The notes under the pieces are model-generated. The model saw only the letters and a program-made list of their open reading frames with translations. It did not search any database and was not told where the DNA came from. Positions 44,114 through 52,963 of a stretch of DNA of 64,000 nt are shown in pieces. Location of the stretch: contig NZ_OY782507.1 in assembly GCF_963677725.1 (NCBI RefSeq), forward strand, positions 2,976,001-3,040,000, given 5' to 3'. A program made the translations under genes and the position numbers. How positions within the stretch are numbered: position 1 is the first letter of the stretch; every line of letters starts with the position of its first letter. The stretch is from an uncultured Cohaesibacter sp. (GTDB lineage: Bacteria; Pseudomonadota; Alphaproteobacteria; Rhizobiales; Cohaesibacteraceae).

Positions 44114-44924
44114 GGGAGCCATCCTCCTTCTGCGCGTGATCGTGATTGTGGGTGTGATCGTGGCCGCAGGAACAGCTCTCATCGATCATATCCGCATCTT
44201 GCGGGTCATGGCTGTGATCGTGGTGATGATTGTAAGGGGCCATGGTCTCAAGACCTTTGGCACCGAAGAGACGCTGATAGTCGGGATTTTGCGCGACGTC
44301 GGCAGGCTGGCCATCACAGCAGACATGGGTGTTGAGACAAAGGACCCGGGTTGAGGCGCGCATCACCATATGCAAATCATGGGAGACCAGCAGGATGCCG
44401 CAATTGTGGCGGTCGCGAATATCCTCGATCAGGCGATAGAGGGCCAATTCGCCTACATAATCTACCCCCTGAACCGGCTCGTCGAGCACCATCAAGTCCG
44501 GCTGGCCGACCAGAGCGCGGGCCAGCAGAACCCGCTGCATTTCCCCGCCTGACAGGGTGTGGACATTGTAGCCGATTTTTTGGGCGACGCCGGTTTCCTC
44601 AAGGGCAGACAGCATGGTGGTGCGGCTGTGGTTGCCGGTGAGGCGCATCAGCCGTTCCACTGTCAGCGGCATGGTGCGATCGATCACCAGCTTTTGGGGC
44701 ACATAGCCAACCTTGAGGTTGGATTGACGCTCGACAGTGCCAGAGGAAATGGAGCGCAGGCCAAGCAGAGCCTTGACGAGGGTTGTCTTGCCGCCGCCAT
44801 TGGGACCGATGATGGTGATGATTTCGCCGCGATCAACAGAAATGGAGACCCTGTCGAGCAGGGTTTTACCTTCGCTGACAATCGTCAGGTTGTCACCTGA
44901 AAGAAGCGTTTGAGACGTGTTCAC
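44103..44924 (-). CDS. znuC: zinc ABC importer ATPase ZnuC with His-rich tail
   Basis: The 273-residue ATPase has Walker A GPNGGGKTTLVKALLG, the signature LSGGEMQRVLLARAL, Walker B LMVLDEPVQGVD and the switch His in LLVSHDLHMVM. VGYVPQKLVIDRTMPLTVERLM is typical of ZnuC. The last 43 residues contain many His, Asp and Cys (NHHHDHSHD, CSCGHDHTHNHDH), a likely zinc-binding regulatory tail as in several ZnuC proteins. A Zur-like site is upstream, which fits repression by Zur when zinc is plentiful. Confidence 0.94.
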   Translation of the reverse strand: MNTSQTLLSGDNLTIVSEGKTLLDRVSISVDRGEIITIIGPNGGGKTTLVKALLGLRSISSGTVERQSNLKVGYVPQKLVIDRTMPLTVERLMRLTGNHSRTTMLSALEETGVAQKIGYNVHTLSGGEMQRVLLARALVGQPDLMVLDEPVQGVDYVGELALYRLIEDIRDRHNCGILLVSHDLHMVMRASTRVLCLNTHVCCDGQPADVAQNPDYQRLFGAKGLETMAPYNHHHDHSHDPQDADMIDESCSCGHDHTHNHDHAQKEDGSHAG

Positions 44925-44968
44925 GGGCTTGCTACAGGTCCGAAGTGAGTGGGTGGTTGGAATGGGAG

Positions 44969-44987
44969 TGTTACATTATAACATTTT
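44969..44987 (-). promoter_or_regulatory. Zur-like binding site upstream of znuC
   Basis: The stretch TGTTACATTATAACATTTT, 45 bp before the znuC start, contains TATAACATT, close to one half of the alphaproteobacterial Zur box (ATGTTATAACAT core). The other half is imperfect. Position upstream of the zinc genes supports the call. Confidence 0.55.
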
Positions 44988-45107
44988 TCCATCCGTGCAA
45001 GTATTGCCTTTGCTAATGTGGAGCAAATAGGCACAAATCACAGCCACGCAACGGGATGGGGCCTTTTATGGGCTCTGGAACACGCATTTGTGACATTCTT
45101 GACATGA

Positions 45108-45134
45108 TAAAGGGCCCGCTGGGGGCCCTTTTGT
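45108..45134. terminator. hairpin after the ALDH7 gene
   Basis: AAGGGCCC/GGGCCCTT (8-bp stem, 5-base loop) lies about 50 bp after the ALDH7 stop. On the minus strand the following T-run is short (TTTAT), on the plus strand TTTTG, so efficiency for the ALDH gene is uncertain. Confidence 0.55.
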
Positions 45135-45181
45135 TGCTTTGTAGGTCATTTCAGAATATAGGCCGATTGACTGTCTGCCGA

Positions 45182-46696
45182 TCAGACGTCGAAGGAGACA
45201 CCCTGAGCCAGCGGCAATTCGGCAGAATAGTTGATCGTGTTGGTCGCGCGACGCATATAGCCTTTCCAGGCATCCGAGCCGGATTCGCGACCGCCGCCGG
45301 TTTCCTTTTCGCCACCGAAGGCACCACCAATTTCCGCACCGGATGGGCCGATATTGACGTTGCAGATGCCACAGTCAGAGCCTGCCGAACTCATGAAGGT
45401 TTCGGCTTCGCGCATGTCGAGGGTGAAGATGCAGGAAGACAGCCCCTGTGGCACATCGTTATGCATGGCGATGGCTTCATCCAGATCGCTGTAGCGCATG
45501 ACATAAAGGATCGGAGCAAAAGTTTCGGTTTTCACGACTTCGGTCTGGTCCGGCATTTCAGCGACGGCCGGACGGACATAGAAGCCACCCTCGGCACCCT
45601 CAACGGCAACCTGTTCTCCGCCAACCACTTCACCCCCTTCAGATTTGGCTTTCTTGAGGGCAGCCTGCATGGTGTTGAAGGAGGTCTCGTCGATCAGCGG
45701 GCCGACCAGAGTGGTGGTTTCAAGGGGTGAGCCGATCGGCAGGGAGGCGTAGGCTTTCTTGATCTTGTCGACCAACTGCTCGGCGATGCTTTCATGGACG
45801 ATCAGGCGGCGCAGGGAGGTGCACCGCTGGCCAGCGGTGCCAACGGCTGAGAAACAGATGGCGCGGATGGCCATGTCGAGGTCGGCGCTCGGGGCGACGA
45901 TCATCGCATTGTTGCCGCCCAGCTCAAGGATCGAGCGGCCGAAGCGGTCGGCAACACGGGGACCAACGGCACGGCCCATGCGGGTCGAACCGGTGGCGGA
46001 AATGATTGGCACCAGCGGATTGTCGACCAGGGCCTTGCCAGCATCCGGGCCGCCAATGATCAGCTGATGCAGCCCTTCGGGGGCCTGATCAAAATCGGCC
46101 AACACGCTTTTAAGGATCGCATCACAGGCCAACGCGGTCAGCGGGGTTTTTTCCGATGGTTTCCAGACCACGGCATCGCCGCAGACAAGCGCCAGACAGG
46201 TGTTCCATGACCAGACGGCGACGGGGAAGTTGAAGGCGGAGATGACGCCACAGACGCCCATCGGGTGCCAGCTTTCCATCATCCGGTGGCCGGGACGTTC
46301 TGACGCGATGGTCTTGCCATAGAGTTGGCGGGACTGGCCGACGGCAAAGTCGCAAATGTCGATCATTTCCTGCACTTCGCCCAAACCTTCGGACAGGATT
46401 TTTCCCGCTTCGATGCTGACCAGTTTGCCAAGGGCCTGTTTGTGGGTGCGCAGGGCCTCGCCCAGTTGGCGGACCAACTCGCCACGCACCGGCGCTGGTA
46501 CGGTGCGCCATGAAAGGAAGGCATTGTGGGCAGTGGTGACGGCAGCGTCCATGGCATCGGCGCCCTGTTCGGCGACCTGAGCGATGACCGCGCCGTCGAT
46601 GGGGCTGGTGACCGTGATGGACCCCGACAAATTGGCGTTGTCTACGCCAAGGCTTTCGAGCAGGGATTTGGTTTCATTCGCGAGACTTGCGGACAT
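45182..46696 (-). CDS. amaB: ALDH7-type aldehyde dehydrogenase (alpha-aminoadipic semialdehyde / piperideine-6-carboxylate dehydrogenase)
   Basis: The 504-residue enzyme is of the aldehyde dehydrogenase superfamily, closest in words to ALDH7/antiquitin and bacterial AmaB/Pcd. The cofactor region has FNFPVAVWSWNTCLALVCGDAVVWKPSEKTPLTA. The catalytic Glu is in ILELGGNNAMIV and the nucleophile in FSAVGTAGQRCTSLRRL. GSDCGICNVNIGPSGAEIGGAFGGEKETGGGRESGSDAWKGYMRRATNTINYS is the antiquitin-like end. It oxidises aminoadipic semialdehyde in lysine breakdown. ATG 46696 follows GGAG; an upstream TTG adds only four residues. It diverges from an Lrp/AsnC regulator, an arrangement expected for lysine-controlled genes. 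Confidence 0.88.
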   Translation of the reverse strand: MSASLANETKSLLESLGVDNANLSGSITVTSPIDGAVIAQVAEQGADAMDAAVTTAHNAFLSWRTVPAPVRGELVRQLGEALRTHKQALGKLVSIEAGKILSEGLGEVQEMIDICDFAVGQSRQLYGKTIASERPGHRMMESWHPMGVCGVISAFNFPVAVWSWNTCLALVCGDAVVWKPSEKTPLTALACDAILKSVLADFDQAPEGLHQLIIGGPDAGKALVDNPLVPIISATGSTRMGRAVGPRVADRFGRSILELGGNNAMIVAPSADLDMAIRAICFSAVGTAGQRCTSLRRLIVHESIAEQLVDKIKKAYASLPIGSPLETTTLVGPLIDETSFNTMQAALKKAKSEGGEVVGGEQVAVEGAEGGFYVRPAVAEMPDQTEVVKTETFAPILYVMRYSDLDEAIAMHNDVPQGLSSCIFTLDMREAETFMSSAGSDCGICNVNIGPSGAEIGGAFGGEKETGGGRESGSDAWKGYMRRATNTINYSAELPLAQGVSFDV

Positions 46697-47022
46697 GGGG
46701 TTCTCCAAGGAAGGGAAGGGCGCTTTTGAAGGGGACGCGTCTTTGTCTTTAATTTATTGATTTATATGACAAAAATCTGTTTTGCTGTGACACTATAATC
46801 TTGCTTTGAAATAAGTCATAGGGGCTGTCCTATCTAACATGGTAGATTGCCGGGAAGCTTCGGCAAAATGCTGGACAAATCGGATTGCGTGACAAAATGT
46901 TGTTGGCGTCCCTTGGCAAAATATGAATAAGTGGACCGCAATGATTCCATCGCGTTGCTTTTTTGGTGCTTAATTGGGCCATATTGGATTGCAGTGCGAC
47001 TGTTAGAAGATGGAGAGTGATG
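46697..47022. other. divergent region between amaB and the Lrp-type gene
   Basis: No gene. AT-rich from 46750 to 46800. TATAAT at 46794-46799 on the plus strand is a perfect -10 box, though no matching -35 was found at the normal distance. The region likely holds Lrp-type binding sites and both promoters. Confidence 0.45.
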
Positions 47023-47514
47023 ATGCGGCGTTCCCTGGATGATCTGGACCGAAAACTCATTCGGATCCTGCAAGCTGATGCCCGGTTGTCGACCTCCGAG
47101 ATTGGCCGCAAATTGTCGGTGGCGCGTTCCACCGTGCATGAGCGGATTGAGCGCCTGAAACGCGAAGGCGTGATTGACGGCTTCACCGTTTTGCTCAATA
47201 GCGACCCGCTGGAGACGCTGAACCGGGCCATCGTGTTTGTCGAGATTGACCCTAAATTGCAGGCGCCCATTGTTCAGAAACTGGAGGATTTCCCGGAAAT
47301 CTCATCCTGTTTCACGGTCAATGGGTCGTTCGATCTGTCGCTGATCGTGGAGATGCCGCAGCTGGAAGATCTTGACGCCTTGCTCGATGAGATTGGCGAG
47401 ATCAACGGCGTTGTGCGGACCATGACAAACATCATTCTGGCCAAAAAGTTCGACCGTCGCCATACGCTGATCAACGAAACGGCAAAGAAGCTGTTTGGTG
47501 GTGAGCCGTTTTAA
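47023..47514 (+). CDS. Lrp/AsnC-family transcriptional regulator
   Basis: The 163-residue protein has the Lrp HTH (SLDDLDRKLIRILQADARLSTSEIGRKLSVARSTVHERIERLKREGVIDGFTVLL, residues 4-57) and a RAM effector domain (NRAIVFVEIDPKLQAPIVQKLEDFPEISSCFTVNGSFDLSLIVEMPQLEDLDALLDEIGEINGVVRTMTNIIL). The family senses amino acids. It diverges from the lysine-pathway dehydrogenase gene, so lysine or a breakdown product is a plausible effector. Two adjacent ATGs, 47020 and 47023, are possible; GGAG at 47012 gives better spacing to 47023. Confidence 0.92.
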   Translation: MRRSLDDLDRKLIRILQADARLSTSEIGRKLSVARSTVHERIERLKREGVIDGFTVLLNSDPLETLNRAIVFVEIDPKLQAPIVQKLEDFPEISSCFTVNGSFDLSLIVEMPQLEDLDALLDEIGEINGVVRTMTNIILAKKFDRRHTLINETAKKLFGGEPF

Positions 47515-47550
47515 GGCATCCGGCCTTGGTGACAGGACCTGATCAGAGCA

Positions 47551-47589
47551 CAAAAAAAAGCGCACCGTGATGCACGGCGCGCTTTTTTG
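47551..47589. terminator. bidirectional terminator between the Lrp-type gene and gloB
   Basis: AAAAAAGCGC-ACCGTG-ATG-CACGGC-GCGCTTTTTT gives a long stem with one A-C mismatch and T-runs on both strands. Confidence 0.88.
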
Positions 47590-47607
47590 TTTTGTGAGGA
47601 GAATGGT

Positions 47608-48384
47608 TTAGAAATTGTCTTTTCTGGATCGGATCTCGGTAAAGACCTCCAGGTCCGAGGCGTCGGCCATGCCTAGGGCTTCCTTGACTTCGGCATTGTT
47701 GGCGCGCAGGAAGCTGTTGGTGGTCAGCTCGTCCAGAAGGGTGGTCGGAATGGTTGGCTCGCCGCGCTCGCGTTGGGCACGGACCGTTTCCATGCGCTGC
47801 TGGAGCAGCTCATTGTCCGGCTCGATGGTCAGACAGAATTCGCCGTTGGATAGGGTATATTCATGGCCACAATAGATCGTGGTTTCAGGTGGCAGTTTGG
47901 CCAGCCGATCAAGGGAAGACCACATATCTTCCATGGTGCCTTCAAATACTCGACCGCAGCCCATGGCAAACAGGGTATCGCCTGTGAAGGCCAGCTCGGC
48001 GTCCGGGATCCAGAAGCTTAGATGGTCACGTGTATGACCCGGTGTGGAGATGACCATAATGTCGAGATCGCCAAACTTGATCTTGTCGCCATCATTGACG
48101 CCCGTCTCAATGGTCTGGACCCTGGACATGCTTTCCTCCGGGCCATAGATGGTGGCCCCTGTCACGCCCTGCAATGCCGCCAGACCACCAATATGGTCAT
48201 GGTGATGATGGGTGAGCAGGATATGGGTCAGTTTCCAGTTGTTGTCTTCAAGGATGTGAAGCACCGGAGTGGCAATGGGCGCATCGACCAACAGGGTCGA
48301 TTTGCTTTCGGGATCATGCACGAGAACAGCATAATTGTCATTGAGACACGGGATAAGAACAGTTTCCAAAGCGTGCTTCGGCAT
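47608..48384 (-). CDS. gloB: hydroxyacylglutathione hydrolase (glyoxalase II)
   Basis: The 258-residue metallo-beta-lactamase fold enzyme hydrolyses S-D-lactoylglutathione to D-lactate and glutathione. Metal ligands: ILLTHHHHDHIGG (HxHxDH), STPGHTRDHLSFW, AFTGDTLFAMGCGRVFEGT and IYCGHEYTLSN. The end, IRSRKDNF, is the conserved glyoxalase II C-terminus that binds glutathione. It completes the disposal of methylglyoxal, which MgsA (8025-8459) can make. Confidence 0.95.
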   Translation of the reverse strand: MPKHALETVLIPCLNDNYAVLVHDPESKSTLLVDAPIATPVLHILEDNNWKLTHILLTHHHHDHIGGLAALQGVTGATIYGPEESMSRVQTIETGVNDGDKIKFGDLDIMVISTPGHTRDHLSFWIPDAELAFTGDTLFAMGCGRVFEGTMEDMWSSLDRLAKLPPETTIYCGHEYTLSNGEFCLTIEPDNELLQQRMETVRAQRERGEPTIPTTLLDELTTNSFLRANNAEVKEALGMADASDLEVFTEIRSRKDNF

Positions 48385-48845
48385 GTCTGGGCTTCCTTCC
48401 TTCGACGATCAATTGGTCGGGCCTTGCGCTGGGGTCTGACTTTCGCTGAAGCATAGCAGGTTGCACCGCTCTGTTTGGCCCGGTCTCGTCCTTTGTCCTT
48501 GATTTGCAAGCCAAAAGGGCGAGACGGTGATTGCACTCAGTGTGGCATATGTAGGGAGCGAACCATAGTCGCAAAATGGTGTATATGGGTGTTTGATTCC
48601 CAAAAAGCGGGTGGAGACGGCTCTGTGGGGACAAAGCGCGCGCCCGACATGGTCAGGGAGTGGCGACCAGCGGCGGCTTTTTCCCGGTTCAAGGGTTGGT
48701 TTTCTGGTGGTTCAATGCCACATTGAGGCGTGGCCAATCATTTTGGGCTATCAGGTCAATTCGTTCAAAAATGGGGACGGGGCGTTGCGGCCGCCTCTCA
48801 CGCCATGAGATCCCGCGCCAACCGACAATGTGAAAGTGGTGTTGC
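48385..48845. other. 461-bp divergent intergenic region, gloB / methyltransferase gene
   Basis: Short open frames exist on both strands here, but none has a convincing Shine-Dalgarno plus protein-like composition, so I call none. The region must contain two promoters. I did not recognise a structured RNA or terminator in it. Confidence 0.4.
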
Positions 48846-49619
48846 ATGTTTCTTGATGTCCTCGATTTGCGGGATTTTTATGCGCAGCCTCTAGGGCTGG
48901 TCACGGCCTTTCACATCAATCAGTGTATCCGGCAGCATTGGGGCAATCTGAAAGGATTGAGTGTGCTGGGCGTGGGCTATACGCCCCCCTATATCCGCGA
49001 TTTGCGCGACAATGCGGAGCGGACCATCGCCTTCATGCCGTCTTGGCAGGGAGCGGTTTACTGGCCGTCTTCGGGCGCGTCACTGACGACGCTGGTGGAT
49101 GCGGATGCGCTGCCTCTGCCCGATGCCAGCGTTGATCGCATCCTGCTGGTTCACATGCTGGAGTTGGCGGACAATCCGGCCGAGCATTTGCGCGAGATCT
49201 GGCGGGTGTTGACCCCCGGCGGCAAGCTTCTGATCATTGTGCCGAACCGGCGAGGCCTGTGGGCGCGGCTTGACCAGACTCCATTTGCCTATGGCCGCCC
49301 TTTCTCCAAAGGCCAGTTGAGCCATTTGCTGCGCCAGACCATGTTCCAGCCAGAGCAGTGGAGTGACGCTTTGCATTTCGGGCCCTTCAGCGCAAAAGCG
49401 TTTCTGCGCTCCGCCAAAGTTGTGGAGCGATTGGGGCAGCGTTTTTGGCCCGCCTTTTCAGGGGTGCTGATGGTCGAAGCGACCAAGTTGCTGCGCCAAG
49501 GCCTGCCTGTGGCTGAAACGACGATGTTTGAAAGCCGCTTCCGCCCCGTCTTTCTGCCTGCGCCCAATCTGCCACAGCGGGGCGCGCATCCGCGTCAGAT
49601 GAAAGAGATTGAAGACTGA
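48846..49619 (+). CDS. class I SAM-dependent methyltransferase-like protein
   Basis: The 257-residue protein has a Methyltransf_11 layout with a weak first motif (LSVLGVGYTPPYIRDL near residue 38, where a GxGxG is expected). Acidic loop LVDADALPLPDASVDRILLVHMLELADNPAEHLREIWRVLTPGGKLLIIVPNRRGLWARLDQTPFAYGRPFS follows, then a C-terminal arm ending in a Pro/Arg-rich tail (FRPVFLPAPNLPQRGAHPRQM). The degenerate glycine motif may mean altered SAM binding. The gene lies head to head with gloB in the manner of other Hyphomicrobiales. The substrate is unknown. Confidence 0.8.
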   Translation: MFLDVLDLRDFYAQPLGLVTAFHINQCIRQHWGNLKGLSVLGVGYTPPYIRDLRDNAERTIAFMPSWQGAVYWPSSGASLTTLVDADALPLPDASVDRILLVHMLELADNPAEHLREIWRVLTPGGKLLIIVPNRRGLWARLDQTPFAYGRPFSKGQLSHLLRQTMFQPEQWSDALHFGPFSAKAFLRSAKVVERLGQRFWPAFSGVLMVEATKLLRQGLPVAETTMFESRFRPVFLPAPNLPQRGAHPRQMKEIED

Positions 49620-49664
49620 CCGGGTAAGACGGTTGACCGGGCTTTAAGGTCGGGGCCAAGAGAA

Positions 49665-49684
49665 AGGCGGCGTTGCCGCCGCCT
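49665..49684 (-). terminator. probable metXW terminator
   Basis: AGGCGGCG/CGCCGCCT is a perfect 8-bp stem with loop TTGC, 26 bp after the metW stop. On the minus strand it is followed by TTCTCTT, a weak T-run. Confidence 0.5.
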
Positions 49685-49710
49685 CTGTCTATATCGTGTT
49701 GGCCTCGCCC

Positions 49711-50370
49711 TTAGTCCTGTTTGCGTGAAAGCAGGAAAATGGCCTGTTCAGCAAAGAGATTCCAGAACCACCATGGGGCCGAGAAGGAAATGGGCTTGCC
49801 ATCCCCTTGCAGACCGTGGGCCCGCTCGATGGTGGCATTGGTCTCACCGCACAGATTGACAAAGTCGCGCACTGTACAGAAATGGATGTTCGGCGTGTCG
49901 TACCAGCTGTAGGGCAGATAGTCATTGACCGGCATGGTGCCACGGAATGCCAGATCGGAGCGAACCTTCCAATGGCCGAAATTGGGGAAGGAAACGATCG
50001 CCTTGCCGCCGATGCGCAACAGATGCTCAAGCACGTTGCGAGGGTTGCGGGTGGCCTGAATGGTTTGGCTCAGAACCACATAGTCAAAGCTGTCGTCGGG
50101 ATAGTAGATGAGATCCTCGTCCGCATCGCCCTGAATGACCGACAGGCCACGGGACACGCAGCGATTGACCCCGCGTTGAGATAGCTCGATGCCGCGCCCC
50201 TCCACGCCTTCTTTGGTCTGCAACAGCTCAAGCAGGCTGCCATCATCACTGCCCACATCAAGGACCTTGCTGTGGGGTGCGATCATGTCGGCGACGATTT
50301 CAAAGTCGATGCGGGTATTGTCGGCCCTACGGCCAACGACCAGCGCTTTTTTGTCTTCGCTCAGGCTCAT
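49711..50370 (-). CDS. metW: methionine biosynthesis protein MetW
   Basis: The 219-residue protein is a SAM-methyltransferase-like fold: [115 protein letters not shown], a MetW fingerprint. MetW acts with MetX in the acylation of homoserine. Its start overlaps the metX stop by 4 bp (ATGA), typical of the pair in proteobacteria. Confidence 0.95.
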   Translation of the reverse strand: MSLSEDKKALVVGRRADNTRIDFEIVADMIAPHSKVLDVGSDDGSLLELLQTKEGVEGRGIELSQRGVNRCVSRGLSVIQGDADEDLIYYPDDSFDYVVLSQTIQATRNPRNVLEHLLRIGGKAIVSFPNFGHWKVRSDLAFRGTMPVNDYLPYSWYDTPNIHFCTVRDFVNLCGETNATIERAHGLQGDGKPISFSAPWWFWNLFAEQAIFLLSRKQD

Positions 50371-51599
50371 GATGCCTCCTCTTCGTCGCTGGCATGATCC
50401 GTCAGGCCAAAGTCACGGGCCGCGGAGCCGATGAAACCGCGCATGGCGTCGAATAATTCCGGCTCATCGAGCAGGAACGCGTCATGGCCCTTGTCGCTTT
50501 CAATTTCGACAAAGCTGACCGAAGCCCCTGCAGCATTGAGCGCATGGACGATCTTGCGGCTTTCGCTGGTCGGGAAATGCCAGTCCGAGGTGAAGGAAAC
50601 CAGACAGAAACGGGTCTTGGTGTCCATGAAAGCCTTGGCCATCTGGCCGCCATAATCCCCGGCGAGATCGTAATAATCCATCGCCCGGGTGACATAGAGA
50701 TAGCTGTTGGCATCGAAGCGGTCGACAAAGGTCATGCCCTGATGGCGCAAGTAGGACTCGATCTGGAAGTCGGCGTCAAAGGAAAAGGTCTTGACCTTGC
50801 GATCCTGAAGATTGCGGCCAAACTTGCTTTGCAGCGACTGCTCGGACATATAGGTAACATGGGCGGCCATGCGCGCGACCGACAGGCCCTTGCGCGGGGT
50901 GACGTCATAATCGTAATAGCGCCCGCCATGCCAGTCCGGATCGGCCATCACGGCCTGTCGACCCACTTCATAGAATGCAATATTCTGCGAGGTATGATGG
51001 GCAGCGGTGGCAATGAAAATGGCTGATTTGACCTTGTCGCCATATTCCGCAGCCCACTGGATGGCCAACATGCCACCCATGGAACCGCCGATGACGCTGA
51101 ACAATTCCTCAATGCCAAGATGGTCAAGCAGCATCTTTTGTGCCCGCACCATATCGGGCACAGTGATGACCGGCAGATCAAGGCCATAGGCCTTGCCGGT
51201 TTCCGGATTGATAGAGGCCGGACCTGTTGAGCCGGAACAGCCGCCCAGCACATTGGCGCAGACAACGAAAAAGCGGTCGGTATCAATCGGCTTTCCGGGG
51301 CCGATCATGCTTTCCCACCAACCCGGCTTGCCCGTCACCGGTGAGGGGGAGGCGGCATATTGGTCACCGGTCAGGGCATGGCAGACCAGAATGGTGTTTG
51401 ATCGATCCGTATTCAGCGTGCCATAGGTCTCATATGCAATCGTGAAGGGCGACAGGGCGACACCTGCATCCAGCATCAACGGCATGTCTTTGCCGAACGT
51501 GACATGCTTGCTGGATGGGTGCTGGGCTTCCCTCAGCGCGATGTCGTCGCGCGGATGAGAAGCCGTGTCCTGATTGACGCCGTCGGTTGGACCGATCAT
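50367..51599 (-). CDS. metX: homoserine O-acyltransferase MetX
   Basis: The 410-residue alpha/beta hydrolase-fold enzyme acylates homoserine (acetyl or succinyl donor) in methionine synthesis. Features: [71 protein letters not shown], nucleophile S173 in [18 protein letters not shown], the Asp in [13 protein letters not shown] and the His in [14 protein letters not shown]. The ATG at 51599 has GAGG eight bases upstream; longer frames lack a Shine-Dalgarno. A TTGACA at 51725-51720 could be the -35 box. I did not see a SAM-II riboswitch in the leader. Confidence 0.94.
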   Translation of the reverse strand: MIGPTDGVNQDTASHPRDDIALREAQHPSSKHVTFGKDMPLMLDAGVALSPFTIAYETYGTLNTDRSNTILVCHALTGDQYAASPSPVTGKPGWWESMIGPGKPIDTDRFFVVCANVLGGCSGSTGPASINPETGKAYGLDLPVITVPDMVRAQKMLLDHLGIEELFSVIGGSMGGMLAIQWAAEYGDKVKSAIFIATAAHHTSQNIAFYEVGRQAVMADPDWHGGRYYDYDVTPRKGLSVARMAAHVTYMSEQSLQSKFGRNLQDRKVKTFSFDADFQIESYLRHQGMTFVDRFDANSYLYVTRAMDYYDLAGDYGGQMAKAFMDTKTRFCLVSFTSDWHFPTSESRKIVHALNAAGASVSFVEIESDKGHDAFLLDEPELFDAMRGFIGSAARDFGLTDHASDEEEAS

Positions 51600-51899
51600 G
51601 ATTGCTTCCTCAGTGAACAGAATTGGGTGACTGGCAGATTTGTCTGCCATATTTTCAGCAGGTCCGGGCGGCCCGCCTCTTGTTTTTCTTGCTTTGTAGC
51701 TAGGCAGAGCAAGGGTAAGTGTCAATTGTTTTCTTTGCTTTTGTCTTAGCCTCTTTTATGTATGGCTTTGAGAAAATTATTCGATAGGATCTGCTCCAAC
51801 AAGTCAGGCAATGACGGTTTGTACGCTCGGGATATGTCTTTGGCGGTTGCGAAATGCCCTTTGCCTGGGTGACAGAAGGCGAGACGACAGGACTAAGTG

Positions 51900-52742
51900 A
51901 TGAGCAAGACCCCGACGGGCAACAGCAACGACCCTCAACCAACGCTCGATGAATTGCGGCAGCGTATCGACCGCATTGATGAAACCATCCATCTTAATCT
52001 GATCGAGCGCAGCGAGATTGTCGAAGCGCTGATTGCCGTCAAACGGACTGACAAACCCGGTGCGGCCTTCCGACCCGGGCGCGAAATGGACATGATGCGC
52101 CGCCTTGTCGGGCGCCATCGGGGCATTTTGCCGATCACCGCCGTGGAGCATCTCTGGCGCGAGATCATTGCGACCTTCACCCACATGCAAGCCCCCTTCG
52201 AGGTGGTGGTGGAACCGGGGTCAGACTTGCGGGATGTGGCCCGCTTCTATTTTGGCTTTACGGTCGGCTTTGATGAAGCGGCCGATTGCCAGGGCGTGGT
52301 TGACCGGGTGCGGGCAGGCGAAGGGTCGGTGCTCGGAGTGGTCGGCGTCAAGGGCCAAGCTGACCGAGCCTGGTGGTTGCCTTTGACGGCCGACGGGGTG
52401 CAGGTGATTTCGCGCCTGCCGGTGATTGCCCAGCCAGGGCGTCCGGCAGCGGCGACCGCTTTTGTTCTCTCAATGCCGTTGATGGATACCACAGTGCCGG
52501 ATATTCGGCTCATGGCTCTGTCAGCGCCGTCTGCCAAGGGGGCTGACGCGGCGATTGCTAGGATCGGAGGCAATATTGTCAGTCAGGTGATGGAAGAAGG
52601 CCATTGCGAAATTCTTGCTGCGGTGCCTTTCTCTGTCTCTCAGGCGCAGGTCGAAGGCCTGACGCGCCTGTCTGACAATCCGATGCTCATTCGCGGCTCG
52701 GTCGGTGGTTATTGGACGCCGATTGCGCTCTCTGGTTCTTAA
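51900..52742 (+). CDS. chorismate mutase family protein with extended C-terminal domain
   Basis: The 280-residue protein begins with an AroQ-type chorismate mutase helix set: LDELRQRIDRIDETIHLNLIERSEIVEALIAVKRTDKPGAAFRPGREMDMMRRLVGRHRGILPITAVEHLWREIIATFTHMQ. The active-site Arg and Lys are in place. The rest, about 190 residues, looks like two alpha/beta modules. The first (EVVVEPGSDLRDVARFYFGFTVGFDEAADCQGVVDRVRAG) partly recalls the prephenate dehydratase fold, but the TRF catalytic motif is not seen. It lies upstream of hisC and tyrC, in line with aromatic amino acid synthesis. An ATG at 51900 is used; a GTG directly before is possible. Confidence 0.85.
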   Translation: MSKTPTGNSNDPQPTLDELRQRIDRIDETIHLNLIERSEIVEALIAVKRTDKPGAAFRPGREMDMMRRLVGRHRGILPITAVEHLWREIIATFTHMQAPFEVVVEPGSDLRDVARFYFGFTVGFDEAADCQGVVDRVRAGEGSVLGVVGVKGQADRAWWLPLTADGVQVISRLPVIAQPGRPAAATAFVLSMPLMDTTVPDIRLMALSAPSAKGADAAIARIGGNIVSQVMEEGHCEILAAVPFSVSQAQVEGLTRLSDNPMLIRGSVGGYWTPIALSGS

Positions 52743-52805
52743 GTCTTGATCAGAAATGGTGATTTCCGCGCTTTGAGAGTTTCTCTGCGCGGTTTATATG
52801 CGCTG

Positions 52806-52838
52806 GATCCCGCCTTTTCTCTTGAATGGTGCGGGATC
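52806..52838 (+). other. inverted repeat between chorismate mutase and hisC genes
   Basis: GATCCCGC/GCGGGATC (8-bp arms, 17-base centre) without a following T-run. It may be a weak terminator or leader structure before hisC. Confidence 0.4.
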
Positions 52839-52963
52839 TTGGCGTTAAGAGTGGCGGGTTGCGCCTTTGCTGTGAGCAGGCGCAGCTTCCAAAATCAAGT
52901 CTTGTGATCGGACAGCCCTGATAAGCAGGTCCCTGTCGATCACACAAGTTCAGGAGTAATCCC

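Noticed and set aside
48475-48808. short open frames between gloB and the methyltransferase gene
   Set aside because: Overlapping in several frames, no Shine-Dalgarno and no recognisable composition.
51600-51760. SAM-II riboswitch upstream of metX
   Set aside because: Checked because this riboswitch is common before met genes in alphaproteobacteria; the conserved core was not found by eye.
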